Below the pieces are notes generated by a model, which did not search any database, was not told where the DNA came from, and worked only from the letters and a program-made list of their open reading frames with translations. Shown piece after piece: positions 8,091 to 18,322 of a stretch of 64,000 nt of DNA. This DNA is from Thermoleophilia bacterium (GTDB taxonomy: Bacteria > Actinomycetota > Thermoleophilia > RBG-16-64-13). The stretch lies in assembly GCA_027493445.1 (NCBI GenBank), contig JAOSKU010000001.1, forward strand, positions 918,501-982,500, written 5' to 3'. Within the stretch, counting starts at the first letter, position 1. Every line of letters begins with the position of its first letter. Position numbers and translations under genes: made by a program.

Positions 8091-9339
8091 CTAGCGCGAG
8101 TTCTTGCGCATGGCCTCCAGGAACTCGCTGTTCGACTTCGTATCCTTGAGCTTGTCGATGAGGAGCTCGATGGCGGCGTTGGGGTCGAGCGCATGGAGCA
8201 CCGAGCGGAGCTTCCAAACCATCTTGGCCTCGAGCGGCTCCATGATCAACTCCTCCTTGCGCGTCCCGGACTTCTCGATGTCGATGGCCGGGAAGATGCG
8301 TTTGTTGGCCAGCTGCCGGCTTAGGTGCACCTCCCAATTGCCCGTGCCCTTGAACTCTTCGAAGATGACCTCGTCCATGCGCGACCCGGTGTCTACCAGG
8401 GCCGTCGCCAGTATAGTGAGCGAACCGCCCTCCTCGATGTTCCGGGCCGCCCCGAAGAACTTCTTCGGAGGGTAGAGAGCCGTCGAGTCCACCCCCCCGG
8501 ACAGGATGCGACCCGAGGCGGGCGCCGCCAGGTTGTAGGCGCGGGCCAGACGCGTGATGGAGTCCAGGAGTACGACGACGTCCCTGCCCACCTCCACCAG
8601 CCGCTTTACCCGCTCGAGCACGAGCTCGGTCACCTGCAGGTGGTTCTCAGAGGGCTGGTCGAAGGTCGAGCTCACCACCTCGCCGTTCACCGACCGCTCC
8701 ATGTCGGTGACCTCCTCCGGACGCTCGTCCACCAGGAGCACCAGCAGGTGCACCTCGGGATTGTTGGTTGAAATGGAGTTGGCGATCTCCTTAAGGATGG
8801 TGGTCTTACCCGCCTTCGGGGGAGACGATGAGTCCCCGCTGCCCCTTGCCGATGGGACAGACCATGTCCATCACTCGGGGGGCGATGCGATCGGGAGTGG
8901 TTTCCAGGCGGAGGCGGTCCTCGGGGAAGAGAGGCGTGAGCTGATCGAAGGCGGGCCGATGCCGGGCCTGTTCCGGGTCCAGGCCGTTCACCGTCGAGAT
9001 CTTGAGCAGAGCGTGGTACTTCTCGTTGTCCTTGGGCGTGCGCACCTGGCCGTTGATCTCATCACCCCGGCGCAGCTTAAAGCGCCGGATCTGCGACAAC
9101 GAGACGTAGATGTCGCTGTCGGATTGGGTGTAACCCTGGGTGCGCAGAAATCCGAAGCCGTCGGGCAGCACGTCCAGGAGGCCAGTCCTGAACTGCAGGC
9201 CGCGGTCGGCCGCCTGCTCGTTCAGGATCCTCATGATCAGATCCTGCTTCGAGTACTTCCGGTAGTTCTTGATGCCCAGCTCCGCCGCCACCGTGTGGAG
9301 GTCGGAGACGAGCTTCGGTTCGAGCTCTGCTAGCTCCAT
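8091..9339 (-). CDS. rho: Transcription termination factor Rho (frameshifted in P-loop)
   Basis: Rho is the RNA-dependent ATPase hexamer that terminates transcription. Residues 1-50 are the Rho N-domain ([20 protein letters not shown]), then the RNA-binding cold-shock-like fold with [17 protein letters not shown]. The frame breaks within the P-loop at a five-G run (8818-8822; C run on the coding strand). Before it the protein reads GQRGLIVSP, after it [20 protein letters not shown]. Then come [15 protein letters not shown] (Walker B) and [11 protein letters not shown], to a normal C-terminus. Total length is about 415 residues. Because rho is usually important and the residues resume exactly, a sequence error is the likely cause. 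The common downstream partner rpmE is absent here. Confidence 0.93.
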
Positions 9340-9442
9340 CGTTTCCCCTCGTCGTATCTGTCGATGTTCGTGGTGTTCATCTCGTTCAACCTTCGCCTCC
9401 GTGCATGTTCTTGAACCGGTTCTTCCGGTCTCGTCGTGCGTG

Positions 9443-10390
9443 TCAAAGCCGGATCGCCCGGCGTTCGTCTGTGAAGAGGTGTATGGTGTCCACGAAGCGG
9501 ACCCAGCGGCACCGGGTGCACATGATCAGGGTCTGCGTGCGGGCCCCGTCGCGGAAGTAGTTCACACGTTTCAGGAACTCACCCTCGGTGACGCCGGTGG
9601 CCGCGAAGACCAGGTCACCCTTGACCAGATCTTCAGTGGTCAGCGTCTTCTCGATGTCGTCGATGCCGTACGCGCGCGCCTCCTCGACCTGCCGGCGAGT
9701 GAGGGGCCACAACTTGGCCCGCATCTCGCCGCCCAGACAGCGAAGGGCCGCAGCGGCGATGACCCCTTCGGCCGCTCCGCCGATGCCTATGTACACATGA
9801 TCGCCCGTCCCGCTGACGGCCGCCGCGATGCCGGCCGTGATGTCGCCGTCGGCGATCAGCTTGATACGGGCTCCGGCGCGACGGATCTCAGCGATTAGGT
9901 CCTCGTGCCGCGGCCGGTCGAGGATGATCGCGGTGATCTCGCCCACCCGGCGCCCGTAGGCCTTCGCGATAGCCTGCAGGTTGACGGTCGCGGAACGGTC
10001 GATGTCGATGACGCCCGCGGCCCGAGGACCCACGACGATCTTCTGCATGTACATGTCGGGCATGGCCATGATGCCCCCTGGTTCCCCCGCCGCCAGCACG
10101 CTCATGGCGCCGGCCTGCCCCCGAGCCAAGAGGTCGGTGCCCTCCAGTGGATCCAGGGCCAGATCGCAGACCCGCCGGCCGTCACCCACCACCGTCCCCC
10201 GCTTGAGTGGGTTGTCTGCAGCGGCCTCCGCCTCACCGATGACGACCGTGGCCCGCAGGTCCAATCGCTCCAGAGCGGCCCGCATGGCCTCGCCGGCCGC
10301 GCTGTCGGCGGCTGGCCCGTCGCCCTGACCCATCCAGCGGGCCGCGGCGAGCGCGGCCGCTTCGGTCGGCCCGATGAACTCCGAGCACAT
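9443..10390 (-). CDS. glpX: Class II fructose-1,6-bisphosphatase (GlpX)
   Basis: A 315-residue GlpX-type phosphatase of gluconeogenesis. It shows PTEAAALAAARWMGQGD, then VVIGEAEAAADNP and LALDPLEGTDLLARG with the metal-binding DPLEGT. GIGGAAEGVIAAAALR and the C-terminal TQTLIMCTRC/VRFVDTIHLF are also family features. The IGEGE motif reads IGEAE, a mild deviation. I use ATG 10390; an in-frame GTG at 10450 just after the kinase stop is also possible. glpX next to rho is a common arrangement. It is downstream of the 2-phosphoglycerate kinase gene. Confidence 0.92.
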   Translation of the reverse strand: MCSEFIGPTEAAALAAARWMGQGDGPAADSAAGEAMRAALERLDLRATVVIGEAEAAADNPLKRGTVVGDGRRVCDLALDPLEGTDLLARGQAGAMSVLAAGEPGGIMAMPDMYMQKIVVGPRAAGVIDIDRSATVNLQAIAKAYGRRVGEITAIILDRPRHEDLIAEIRRAGARIKLIADGDITAGIAAAVSGTGDHVYIGIGGAAEGVIAAAALRCLGGEMRAKLWPLTRRQVEEARAYGIDDIEKTLTTEDLVKGDLVFAATGVTEGEFLKRVNYFRDGARTQTLIMCTRCRWVRFVDTIHLFTDERRAIRL

Positions 10391-10451
10391 GCACCGGCCG
10401 TCCCGGTCTTCTCCGCCCGCCGCCCGGGAGATCGTCGTCTTCTCTCCCACA

Positions 10452-11435
10452 TCACCCACGGCGGTTCGAACCCCCTTCGCCGGCCTCCACCAGAGCAGCA
10501 CCGGCCAGGGACGAATCCTGCCTTGCTATGAGATCGTAAAGGGCGTCCACCACCAGACCCACGGCGTCGTCCACATTGACATTGTCGATGACCAGCGTCC
10601 CCTCCTCCTCGGCCCGGGCCAGGATGAAGTCCTGGATCCTGCGGATCCCATCAAAGTGTTCCAGGTAGCGGATAAAGGGCCGCCGGCCGTCGGTCTCGCG
10701 GTCACGCACCAGAAAGTGACTGCGGTGCAGATCGGTATCCTTGACGGCCACGATCATGTGCAGCACCAGGGCCTTCTCCCAGTCCTCCATGGGGATGAAC
10801 CCGGGGACCAGGTGCACACCCTCCACCACCATGGCCGTCCCCTCGTCGATCGCCCGATCAACGACGGCCCTCACGCCCACGGTGACCATCTCCACCTGCT
10901 CGACGAAGGCCACCAGGTTGGGGTTGAGCTTCTTGCCCACAGGGACGCGTATGGCCGCCCCGGCGTCGAACGACGAGTAGTGGATGGCGGGCATGAGGGC
11001 CGCCGAGAAGAACGTGCGCATCACCTGTCGTATCGCGTCGGTGGAGATGGTGCGCACGATCCCCAAGCGGTTGGCGATCTGGCTGGCGATCGTGCTCTTG
11101 CCCACCCCGGTCGCACCGCCGATCAGCACGATGAGCGGTCGATCCTGCTGGCCCAGATGATGCCACTTGCGGTAGCGCCGTAGATACTCCGGGCCTTCCA
11201 TCTCCGCCAAGACACCGCCGACCTTCTCCTGGAGATCGACCACCCCGATGTCGTAGACTCCCTCTTCACGCAGCCGGCTCTCGACGGACATCGCGACCTG
11301 ATAGGCCCGGTCGGGAGGCAGTCCGGTCGCCGTAAGCGACTGCGCCAGCAGGCCCTTGGAGAAGGGTATGCCGTGACTCTGGCTCACAATGCGTATGGCC
11401 CGGCTGTGAACCGCCCTGATGCGTTTCTCGCTCAC
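10452..11435 (-). CDS. 2-phosphoglycerate kinase with N-terminal ATP-cone
   Basis: The 327-residue protein matches archaeal-type 2-phosphoglycerate kinase, which makes 2,3-diphosphoglycerate from 2-phosphoglycerate and ATP. Residues 1-90 form an ATP-cone-like domain (IPFSKGLLAQSLTATGL, YQVAMSVESRLREEGVY). The P-loop kinase follows with VLIGGATGVGKSTIASQIAN, then TISTDAIRQVMR and EGVHLVPGFIP. Start GTG 11435 overlaps the TGA of the next upstream gene (GTGA), coupling it to the cyclic-DPG synthetase. This is the first step of cyclic 2,3-DPG formation as known from Methanothermus. Confidence 0.88.
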   Translation of the reverse strand: MSEKRIRAVHSRAIRIVSQSHGIPFSKGLLAQSLTATGLPPDRAYQVAMSVESRLREEGVYDIGVVDLQEKVGGVLAEMEGPEYLRRYRKWHHLGQQDRPLIVLIGGATGVGKSTIASQIANRLGIVRTISTDAIRQVMRTFFSAALMPAIHYSSFDAGAAIRVPVGKKLNPNLVAFVEQVEMVTVGVRAVVDRAIDEGTAMVVEGVHLVPGFIPMEDWEKALVLHMIVAVKDTDLHRSHFLVRDRETDGRRPFIRYLEHFDGIRRIQDFILARAEEEGTLVIDNVNVDDAVGLVVDALYDLIARQDSSLAGAALVEAGEGGSNRRG

Positions 11436-12858
11436 ACCGCACCCGCGTATCTCTCTCGGGCCACCTCGGCCAGCTCCAGGCAAAGGCCTGCCAGGTCGCC
11501 CTCGCGGGCGGGCGCCACTTCGACCGGCAGGTTGTCGACGAACACCACAGGCACGCCCCGCATCTCGGCGGTCTCGGCCACCACGTCGATGGCAGCCGCC
11601 TTGATCTCCGTCAGATAGATCTCGGCCTTGCGCGCCGTCGGGGCATCCAGGTCGCGCATCAGCGCGGCTCGGTTCGAAAGGCTGCCCGAGAAGGCCGTCA
11701 CCCGGCATCCGTGGCGCTCCTCCAGATGCCGGCGCAACGTGCTTTCGAGCTGCAAGGGCGCGGTGGAGAAGAAGGCCACGGCGCGTCCTTGCACCGGCTC
11801 TGCGGGGAAGGGCCGGAACACCGCCGGGATCGCCGGCATGCCCGGGCGCAACTCCCTCGCCTCTTCGAGGATCCGCCTCACTGTCTCCCGATCCGCCAGT
11901 GGCTCTTCGGCCATGGTCAACACCATCGCATCGCTCACGAGGACCCGGTAGGTCCCCAGGTATCCGGCGACATAGTCGACCGGTTGGTGCGCTCCCGCGA
12001 CCAGCAGGCGCGCGTCGGTGGCAACGGGCGGAATAGCCGCCCCACTGCCTTCGAAAATGGTCAGCTCCGCACCCAGCGAGGCGGCCACGGCGGCCCCCTC
12101 GGCCACGTTCGACACGAAAGGTTGCCCGGCCAAGCCGCCTCCACATCGCCGGCACCCCACAGTGGTCACCCGGCTGAGGACGGCGTCCTCAAAATGGTCC
12201 GATGCCGCGTGGCGGCCCTGCCGGCTCCAGGCCAGCAACTCCGCCGCTCCCAGCACCCGCCCCAGGCCATCGATGACCTCAGGATACGAGGGTCCACCAC
12301 GCCCCATGGGGACGATGACCACTCCGGGAGAACCCTCGGTCCGAGGCCCCAACGCTCCCTGGATGGTCCGCGCCACGAAGCCACTCAGGGCGGTCTTACC
12401 TACGCGTTTCGCCGTTCCGATGATGGAGAGCGACGGGGAAGCGGAGAGGCGGTCTAACCGTGGGGGTGTGAAACGAAAATCTGACCCTTCGTATGCGACG
12501 TTCCGCGACAGTGCGAAGCTGATCAGCCGGAACCTCTCGCGATACCCTACCACAGGCTCATCGCTGACGTCAACGACCACCTCCGGGCGGTATCTCTCGA
12601 TGCACTGCAACAGGGCGGAGGCGGCGTCGGCGGCGAAGACGACCGGCAGCCCATACAGCTCGCGGGCCATCCCGGCCAGATCGTCACCCCTGATCTTCTC
12701 GGTCCCCCCAGAAAGACGGCGGCCCGGAAGTCGTAGCGCCCGCCCAGTTCCGTCAGGGCGTCGGCCACGACCGCCGGGTAGTGCTCGCCATCGATGAGGG
12801 CGACGGCGACGGGCCGGCGCTCAGGCGTCGGTGATGATCCGGTCGAGGTGGAAGTCAT
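11432..12858 (-). CDS. Cyclic 2,3-diphosphoglycerate synthetase (frameshifted)
   Basis: This gene encodes a cDPG synthetase-like ligase, which closes 2,3-diphosphoglycerate into its cyclic anhydride with ATP. The N-terminus reads VAVALIDGEHYPAVVADAL and AAVFLGG, then the frame breaks at a six-C run (12704-12709). One added base gives TEKIRGDDLAGMARELYGLP and the rest of the protein. SLSIIGTAKRVGKTALSGF is a P-loop-like nucleotide site, and VVIVPMGRGGPSYPEVIDG and FEGSGAAIPPVATDA are family features. Intact length is about 475 residues. The start (ATG 12858) overlaps the end of the phosphoesterase gene by 38 bp. Confidence 0.85.
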
Positions 12859-13624
12859 GGCGCGTGTACGTCAGGGCGTCGGCGTCGAACTCCACGATGA
12901 CCTCCCCTCCATGGAAGGGATAGTTGCGGGTGATGATCACGTGCTCACCTTGGATCTCCACGACGTTGTAGCTCGGCTTGGTGTTGCCTCGCAGGCGCAA
13001 GGTGCTCACCGTGCCGGTGTTGACCACGAACATGTCCTCCAGACGCCAGGCGTAGGGCACGTGCTTGTGTCCGGAAAGCACCAGTTTGACCCCGGCCTCG
13101 ATCAGCACCTCGAGCACGTCGCCGGCGTCGTAGACCACATTGCGTTCTCGCCCGGTGCCGGGCACGGGCAGCAGGTGGTGGTGCAGGCAGAAGATCTTGA
13201 AGTCGCCGGGACTCTGGGCGAAGGTGTCGCGGATCCAGGCGTAGCGGTGCCGGCCGATGCGACCATAGTCCAGGTCGGGCTCCGTGGAATCCACTCCAGC
13301 CAGCGTGATACCGCTTCTGCGGATCACCGAGTCCCGGTTGCTGAAGAGCTTCTCGAAGTGCATGTAGCCCACGTTGCGGCTGTCGTGGTTGCCGGGCATG
13401 ACCAGGATGTGAGGGCAGTCGAGCTTGTCCAGGTACTCGCGGGCCTCGCGGAACTCCTGCCGGTAGCCCATGTTGGTCAAGTCGCCGGTCACCACCACCA
13501 CGTCGGGAGCCAGGTCGTTGATCTCGACCAGCGTGCGGTTGAGCAGGTTGGGCACGAAGTACTGGGATCCCGTGTGGATATCCGAGAAATGAACGATCCG
13601 GGCCTGCCGGGTCTTCGAGGTCAT
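12821..13624 (-). CDS. Calcineurin-like metallophosphoesterase
   Basis: A 267-residue binuclear metallophosphoesterase. Metal-ligand blocks are present in order: HFSDIHTG (DxH), VVVTGDLTN (GD), VMPGNHDSRN (GNHD), CLHHHLLPV (H) and LVLSGHKHVPYA (GHxH). The substrate is not evident; the family includes cyclic nucleotide phosphodiesterases (CpdA-type) and general phosphoesterases. The start is ATG 13624, beginning MTSKTRQARIVHFSD. It overlaps the cyclic-DPG synthetase gene, so a role in phosphoglycerate or cyclic-DPG hydrolysis is possible but only inferred from position. Confidence 0.9.
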   Translation of the reverse strand: MTSKTRQARIVHFSDIHTGSQYFVPNLLNRTLVEINDLAPDVVVVTGDLTNMGYRQEFREAREYLDKLDCPHILVMPGNHDSRNVGYMHFEKLFSNRDSVIRRSGITLAGVDSTEPDLDYGRIGRHRYAWIRDTFAQSPGDFKIFCLHHHLLPVPGTGRERNVVYDAGDVLEVLIEAGVKLVLSGHKHVPYAWRLEDMFVVNTGTVSTLRLRGNTKPSYNVVEIQGEHVIITRNYPFHGGEVIVEFDADALTYTRHDFHLDRIITDA

Positions 13625-13680
13625 GAGTCTGCCGCCACTTCTTCCACCACTCCTTCCGTGTCCCGCGCCCGTCCGGGCCG

Positions 13681-14625
13681 CTACTCGAGGCGTAGACGCC
13701 CACCCGCAAAACCGTCGCGCAGACCGGAGGCGATGCCCCGACCCACACCCCGCAGCACGTCGCCCGCCTCGACTCCCAGAAGCCACGACAGGGGGTCGCC
13801 GCCGTACTCGGGTTCCAGGTACGTGACCCCATAGTCGTCGACCGGCAGCGCGGCCGCCAGGGCCGCCGCATCCAGGGCATCCCGATACGAACCCAGCCGG
13901 TCGATCAGCCCCAGGTCCAGGGCTTCCTGTCCCGGGTAGGCAAGCCCGGTGGCCAGCGCGCGTACCTGGTCTTCGTCGAGGTTAGGCCGGCCCGCGGCCA
14001 CGTCGGCGATGAACTGTTCGTAGACCGCATCCAGCTGCCTCTCGAGGATCGCCTTCTCCTCGGAGGTCATCTCCCGAGTCGGATTGCCGATGTCCTTGTA
14101 CTTCCCCCGAGTGAGGACTGTGTAACGAATTCCCACCTTGTCGAGCAGTTCCTGCAGATTCTGGGCCTCGAGGATGACCCCGATGCTTCCCACCACGGAG
14201 GCCGGCGCGGCCACGATGAGGTCGGCTGCGCTCGAGAAGTAGTAGGCTCCCGACGCGTCGATGTCGCCTACCGAGACCACCACCGGCTTGCTCATCGTCT
14301 GAACGGCCCGGTAGATCTCCCAGGCGGCGGCCGGACTGCCGCCGGGACTGTTGACCCGCAGCACCACCGCGTCGATACCGTCGTCGTGGTCGGCATCGCG
14401 CAGGGTTTCGGCCGTCCAGATGGGGTCGATGCCACCCCCGCCGAAAAACGAGGCGTCGCTCGACGCCAAGATCACGCCGTCAAGCTCGATGACCCCGACG
14501 GTGCCGCTCCCGCCGGTCCGGCCGTTCCCACCGCCACCAATCCAGACAAGCAAGCCCACCGCGACGGCGTAGACGACAGCCAGGGCGATGACGATCCCCA
14601 GGACGATCTTCCAGCCGCGGGACAC
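13681..14625 (-). CDS. sppA: Signal peptide peptidase SppA (S49)
   Basis: A 314-residue, single-domain SppA. Residues 5-30 are a membrane anchor (WKIVLGIVIALAVVYAVAVG). The catalytic Ser lies in VGDIDASGAYYFSSAA and the catalytic Lys in LTRGKYKDIGNPTREMT. The substrate-binding VNSPGGSPAAAWEIY is present. SppA degrades leftover signal peptides in the membrane. Its start is GTG 14625, four bases after the corrected stop of homoserine dehydrogenase, and it ends 56 bp before the phosphoesterase start. Confidence 0.94.
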   Translation of the reverse strand: MSRGWKIVLGIVIALAVVYAVAVGLLVWIGGGGNGRTGGSGTVGVIELDGVILASSDASFFGGGGIDPIWTAETLRDADHDDGIDAVVLRVNSPGGSPAAAWEIYRAVQTMSKPVVVSVGDIDASGAYYFSSAADLIVAAPASVVGSIGVILEAQNLQELLDKVGIRYTVLTRGKYKDIGNPTREMTSEEKAILERQLDAVYEQFIADVAAGRPNLDEDQVRALATGLAYPGQEALDLGLIDRLGSYRDALDAAALAAALPVDDYGVTYLEPEYGGDPLSWLLGVEAGDVLRGVGRGIASGLRDGFAGGRLRLE

Positions 14626-14629
14626 GCCG

Positions 14630-15906
14630 CTAAAGCACTCGGATTGTCATGGGCCGATCCTTCACCACCGACAGGCCGGCGATCTGGTCGATAGCCGCGA
14701 AGAAGCCTCTCTCTCGCGTGGGGTGGGTGATGAGCACCAACTCGGCGTCGTCCCCCGGTTCTTCTGGAGCATGCTCTCGATGGAGACGTCGTGCTCCCCG
14801 AAGGCGGAGGCGATCCGAGCGAGCACCCCGGCCCGGTCTTCCACGCGCACCCGGATGAAGAAGGTCGACACCACCTCGTCGTCGGGCAGGAAGTCGAGCA
14901 CCTTGTAGCAGGAGCAGTTCTGCAGGAAACCGGCCGTCTTCGTGCTGGCGATGGACACGATGTCGCTCACCACCGCCGACGCTGTGGGGATGCCTCCCGC
15001 TCCGGGCCCGGTGAGCATGATCTCGTCGATGGCGTGGCCCCGCAGATAGACGGCGTTGTACGAGCCGTTGATGGAGGCCAGTGGGTGAGCAGCCGGCACC
15101 AGCGTCGGGTGGACCCGCACATTCACCCGCCCGTCGATGAGGCGGGCGGCGCCGATCAGCTTGATCACGTAACCCAGGTCCTTGGCGTACTGCACGTCGC
15201 CGGCGGTGATCTTCTCGATCCCCTCGCGGGCCACGTCGGCCATGGTCACGCGGGAGTGGTACGCGATGGAGGCCAGGATGGCCATCTTGGCCGCGGCATC
15301 GTGACCGGCCACGTCGGCCGTGGGATCGGCTTCCGCGTAACCGAGCTGCTGCGCCCGGGCCAGCGTATCGAGATAGTCGCCCTCACCCCGGTACATAGCC
15401 GTGAGGATGTAGTTCGTGGTGCCGTTGACGATGCCGTAGACAGTGTGGAGGTCGGCGGCGATCATGCTCTCGCGCATGACCTTTATGACTGGGATGGCTC
15501 CGCCAACCGAGGCTTCAAACCGGATCTGCCGGCCCTCGTCTTTCGCAAGCTGGAACAGCGCCGCCCCTTTGTTGGCCAGCAGCTGCTTGTTGGCGGTGAC
15601 AACGTTCTTGCCCCGGCGCAGGGACTCCTCCACGTATCTGAAAGCCCAGTCGATGCCGCCGATGAGCTCTACCACGATGCCGATCTGGGGATCGGCCATG
15701 ATCGATTCGAAGTCGCTGGTGAAGAGCTCGGCGGGAGCGGCCACCCCCGCCTTGCTGAGGTCGATCTCGAGGATCTTGCCCACCCGCAGATCGACACCGG
15801 TGGCCTCCAGGATGGCATCGTGCTCCTTCTCGATGAGCGCATACACGCTCGAGCCGATGGTGCCAAAGCCCAGGAGACCTATGCGCACTGTCATCCCTTC
15901 CGCCAT
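14630..15906 (-). CDS. hom: Homoserine dehydrogenase (frameshift near C-terminus)
   Basis: Homoserine dehydrogenase reduces aspartate semialdehyde on the way to threonine and methionine. IGLLGFGTIGSSVYALIEKE is the NAD(P)-binding start, VTANKQLLANKGAALFQLAK and GIVNGTTNYILTAMYRGE are catalytic-domain motifs, and the ACT domain begins at VRVEDRAGVLARIASAFGEH. The frame breaks at a five-C run (14752-14756). With one base added the tail reads DDAELVLITHPTRERGFFAA and ends at TAG 14632-14630, giving a full-length protein of about 425 residues. It lies 10 bp downstream of lysA on the same strand. Confidence 0.93.
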
Positions 15907-15916
15907 CCTGTCACCC

Positions 15917-17236
15917 CTATCCTTGGAACGGACGCTGCTTGGCGATCAGGTCGTCATATGTCTCGCGCTCCACGATGGTGCGGACCGCCCCGTCCTTGAC
16001 CATGACCACCGCCGGCCGCGGGTTCCCGTTGTAGTTCGAGGCCATGCCGAAGCAATACGCCCCGGTGGCCGGCATGACCAGGATGTCGCCCAGCTCGGGG
16101 CGGGCGATCCGGGCGTTCTTGACGAGCACGTCGCCGCTCTCGCAGTGCTTGCCGGCCACGGTCACCACCGTGTCCGCCGGGGCGTCCGCCCGGTTGGCGA
16201 TCATCGCCTCGTACCGGGCGTCGTAGAGCATGGGGCGCAGGTTGTCGCTCATGCCGCCGTCGACGCTCACGTAGGTGCGGATACCAGGAATCTCCTTGAT
16301 GGTGCCCACCGTGTACGCGGTCACGCCCGCCTTGGCCACGATGGAGCGACCTGGCTCCACCAGCACCCGGGGAACAGGCAGGCCCACCCGGGCCATCTCC
16401 TGGCGCACGCCGCTCACCTTGCCCTCCACGTACTCCTCTATGGTGACCGGGGTGTCCTCCTCCGTGTAGCGGATGCCCAGCCCACCGCCGATGTTCAGGT
16501 ACCGGCACTCGAAGCCGAAGGCCTCGTGGGCCTCCTTCACCAGGTCGACCAGGATGGAGATGGCTTTGCGGAACCCCTCCAGCTCGAAGATCTGGCTTCC
16601 GATGTGAGCATGCAGGCCGGCGAGCTCGAGATGGGGAGCCTCGAGACCCCGCCGGATGGCCTCGGCCGCATGCCCTTCGGTGAGACCGAAGCCGAACTTC
16701 GAGTCGAGCTGCCCGGTCTGGATGTAGGAGTGAGTATGCGCCTCGATGCCTGGCGTGATGCGCAAGAGGATCTTCTGCACGCCCCCGCGATCCGCCACCA
16801 TGCGCTCCAGCGTGTCGAGCTCGCTGAAGCTGTCGACGACCACGTAGCCCACTCCGTTGGCGAGGGCGTACTCCAGCTCCCACCGGGTCTTGTTGTTGCC
16901 GTGGTAGAACATTCGCTCGGTGGGAAAACCTGCCCGCAGCGCGGTGTGGTACTCGCCCCCCGAGGAGACGTCGATGGAGAGGCCCTCCTGCTCCACCAGC
17001 CGGCACACGGCGAGCGTGCAGAACGCCTTGCTCGCGTAGACCACCTCGAAGTCGTCGGTGCGATCCCTGAACGCCTGCATGAACTTGCGGCACTGGTCGC
17101 GCAGGGTCTTCTCCTCGTAGATCATGAGGGGCGTGCCGTGCTCGGCCACCAGATCGATCACGTCACAGCCATCGATCTGGAGGTGGCCGGCGGCGTTATG
17201 GACGGCGTGTGCTGGGTAGATGAGGGTATGCGTCAT
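15917..17236 (-). CDS. lysA: Diaminopimelate decarboxylase
   Basis: LysA makes lysine from meso-diaminopimelate. The 439-residue PLP enzyme has the Schiff-base Lys in VVYASKAFCTLAVCRLVEQE, SIDVSSGGEY, the HxGS motif in LAGLHAHIGSQIFELEGF, LNIGGGLGIRY, EPGRSIVAKAG, the catalytic Cys in AGKHCESGDVL, and ATGAYCFGMASNYNG. The ATG at 17236 is the first gene of the minus-strand run lysA-hom-sppA. It faces the plus-strand nuclease-like gene across about 150 bp that must hold both promoters. No lysine riboswitch is recognisable in that short space. Confidence 0.97.
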   Translation of the reverse strand: MTHTLIYPAHAVHNAAGHLQIDGCDVIDLVAEHGTPLMIYEEKTLRDQCRKFMQAFRDRTDDFEVVYASKAFCTLAVCRLVEQEGLSIDVSSGGEYHTALRAGFPTERMFYHGNNKTRWELEYALANGVGYVVVDSFSELDTLERMVADRGGVQKILLRITPGIEAHTHSYIQTGQLDSKFGFGLTEGHAAEAIRRGLEAPHLELAGLHAHIGSQIFELEGFRKAISILVDLVKEAHEAFGFECRYLNIGGGLGIRYTEEDTPVTIEEYVEGKVSGVRQEMARVGLPVPRVLVEPGRSIVAKAGVTAYTVGTIKEIPGIRTYVSVDGGMSDNLRPMLYDARYEAMIANRADAPADTVVTVAGKHCESGDVLVKNARIARPELGDILVMPATGAYCFGMASNYNGNPRPAVVMVKDGAVRTIVERETYDDLIAKQRPFQG

Positions 17237-17388
17237 GGATCTCTCCAGGCCTCTGTTTGCGCGCTACGGTACCATACGCCGCGGACGGCTCCCACTGCGC
17301 GGGCCGCTCCCCCCGCCCTCCTGAGGCCATGCTCTGCCCGGTTGCTCGAGGAGGCACAGGCGCCCTCTGATAGAATCCCTGCTGGAAC

Positions 17389-17753
17389 ATGAACGAAGAA
17401 ACGCCTACCTTCGCGTACTACCGGGGCAAGAAGCCGCCTCGCTTCGCCACCGCAACGGAGCGCGAAGTGGCCAAGATCCTCGACTACTACCGCATCCCCT
17501 GGGAGTACGAGCCCCGCACCTTCATCCTGGAGCGCGACACCCACGGCAACATCCTGGAGGCCTTCACCCCCGACTTCTATCTCCCCGAGCTTGACCTCTA
17601 CCTGGAGGTCACCCAGATGAAGCAGTCCCTCGTGACGGCCAAGAACCGGAAAGTGCGCAAACTGCGCGACAGGTACCCCAAGATCCGCATCAAGCTCTTC
17701 TACAAAAAGGATTTCATCCAGCTGGCCAAGAAGTACAACACAGTACCCCCGCG

Positions 17754-17757
<4 letters not shown>
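17389..17757 (+). CDS. Small protein with PD-(D/E)XK nuclease-like core
   Basis: A basic 122-residue protein, family not certain. ATEREVAKILDYY, then EAFTPDFYLPELDLYLEVTQ, follow the layout of restriction-like nuclease folds: Glu in the first helix, PD on the second strand, and ExK on the third. The expected ExK reads EVT, so activity is doubtful. It ends KNRKVRKLRDRYPKIRIKLF, typical of the fold's last strand. Its stop overlaps the start of hpt (ATGA), so the two genes are coupled. ATG 17389 is the only reasonable start. Confidence 0.65.
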
Positions 17758-18302
<545 letters not shown>

Positions 18303-18322
18303 TCTCCGCCCTGGCCCGCACG

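Noticed and set aside
8806..8830. Programmed ribosomal frameshift in rho
   Set aside because: There is no typical slippery heptamer with a downstream pseudoknot, and many other genes in the window show similar run-length breaks, so a sequence error is more likely.
12794..13834. Long plus-strand open frame opposite the phosphoesterase and sppA genes
   Set aside because: It is antisense to two genes with complete catalytic motifs. Its translation is low-complexity and has no domain; such mirror frames are common in GC-rich DNA.
17237..17388. Lysine riboswitch before lysA
   Set aside because: The gap to the divergent gene is only about 150 bp, too short for the lysine aptamer plus platform, and no conserved core is visible.
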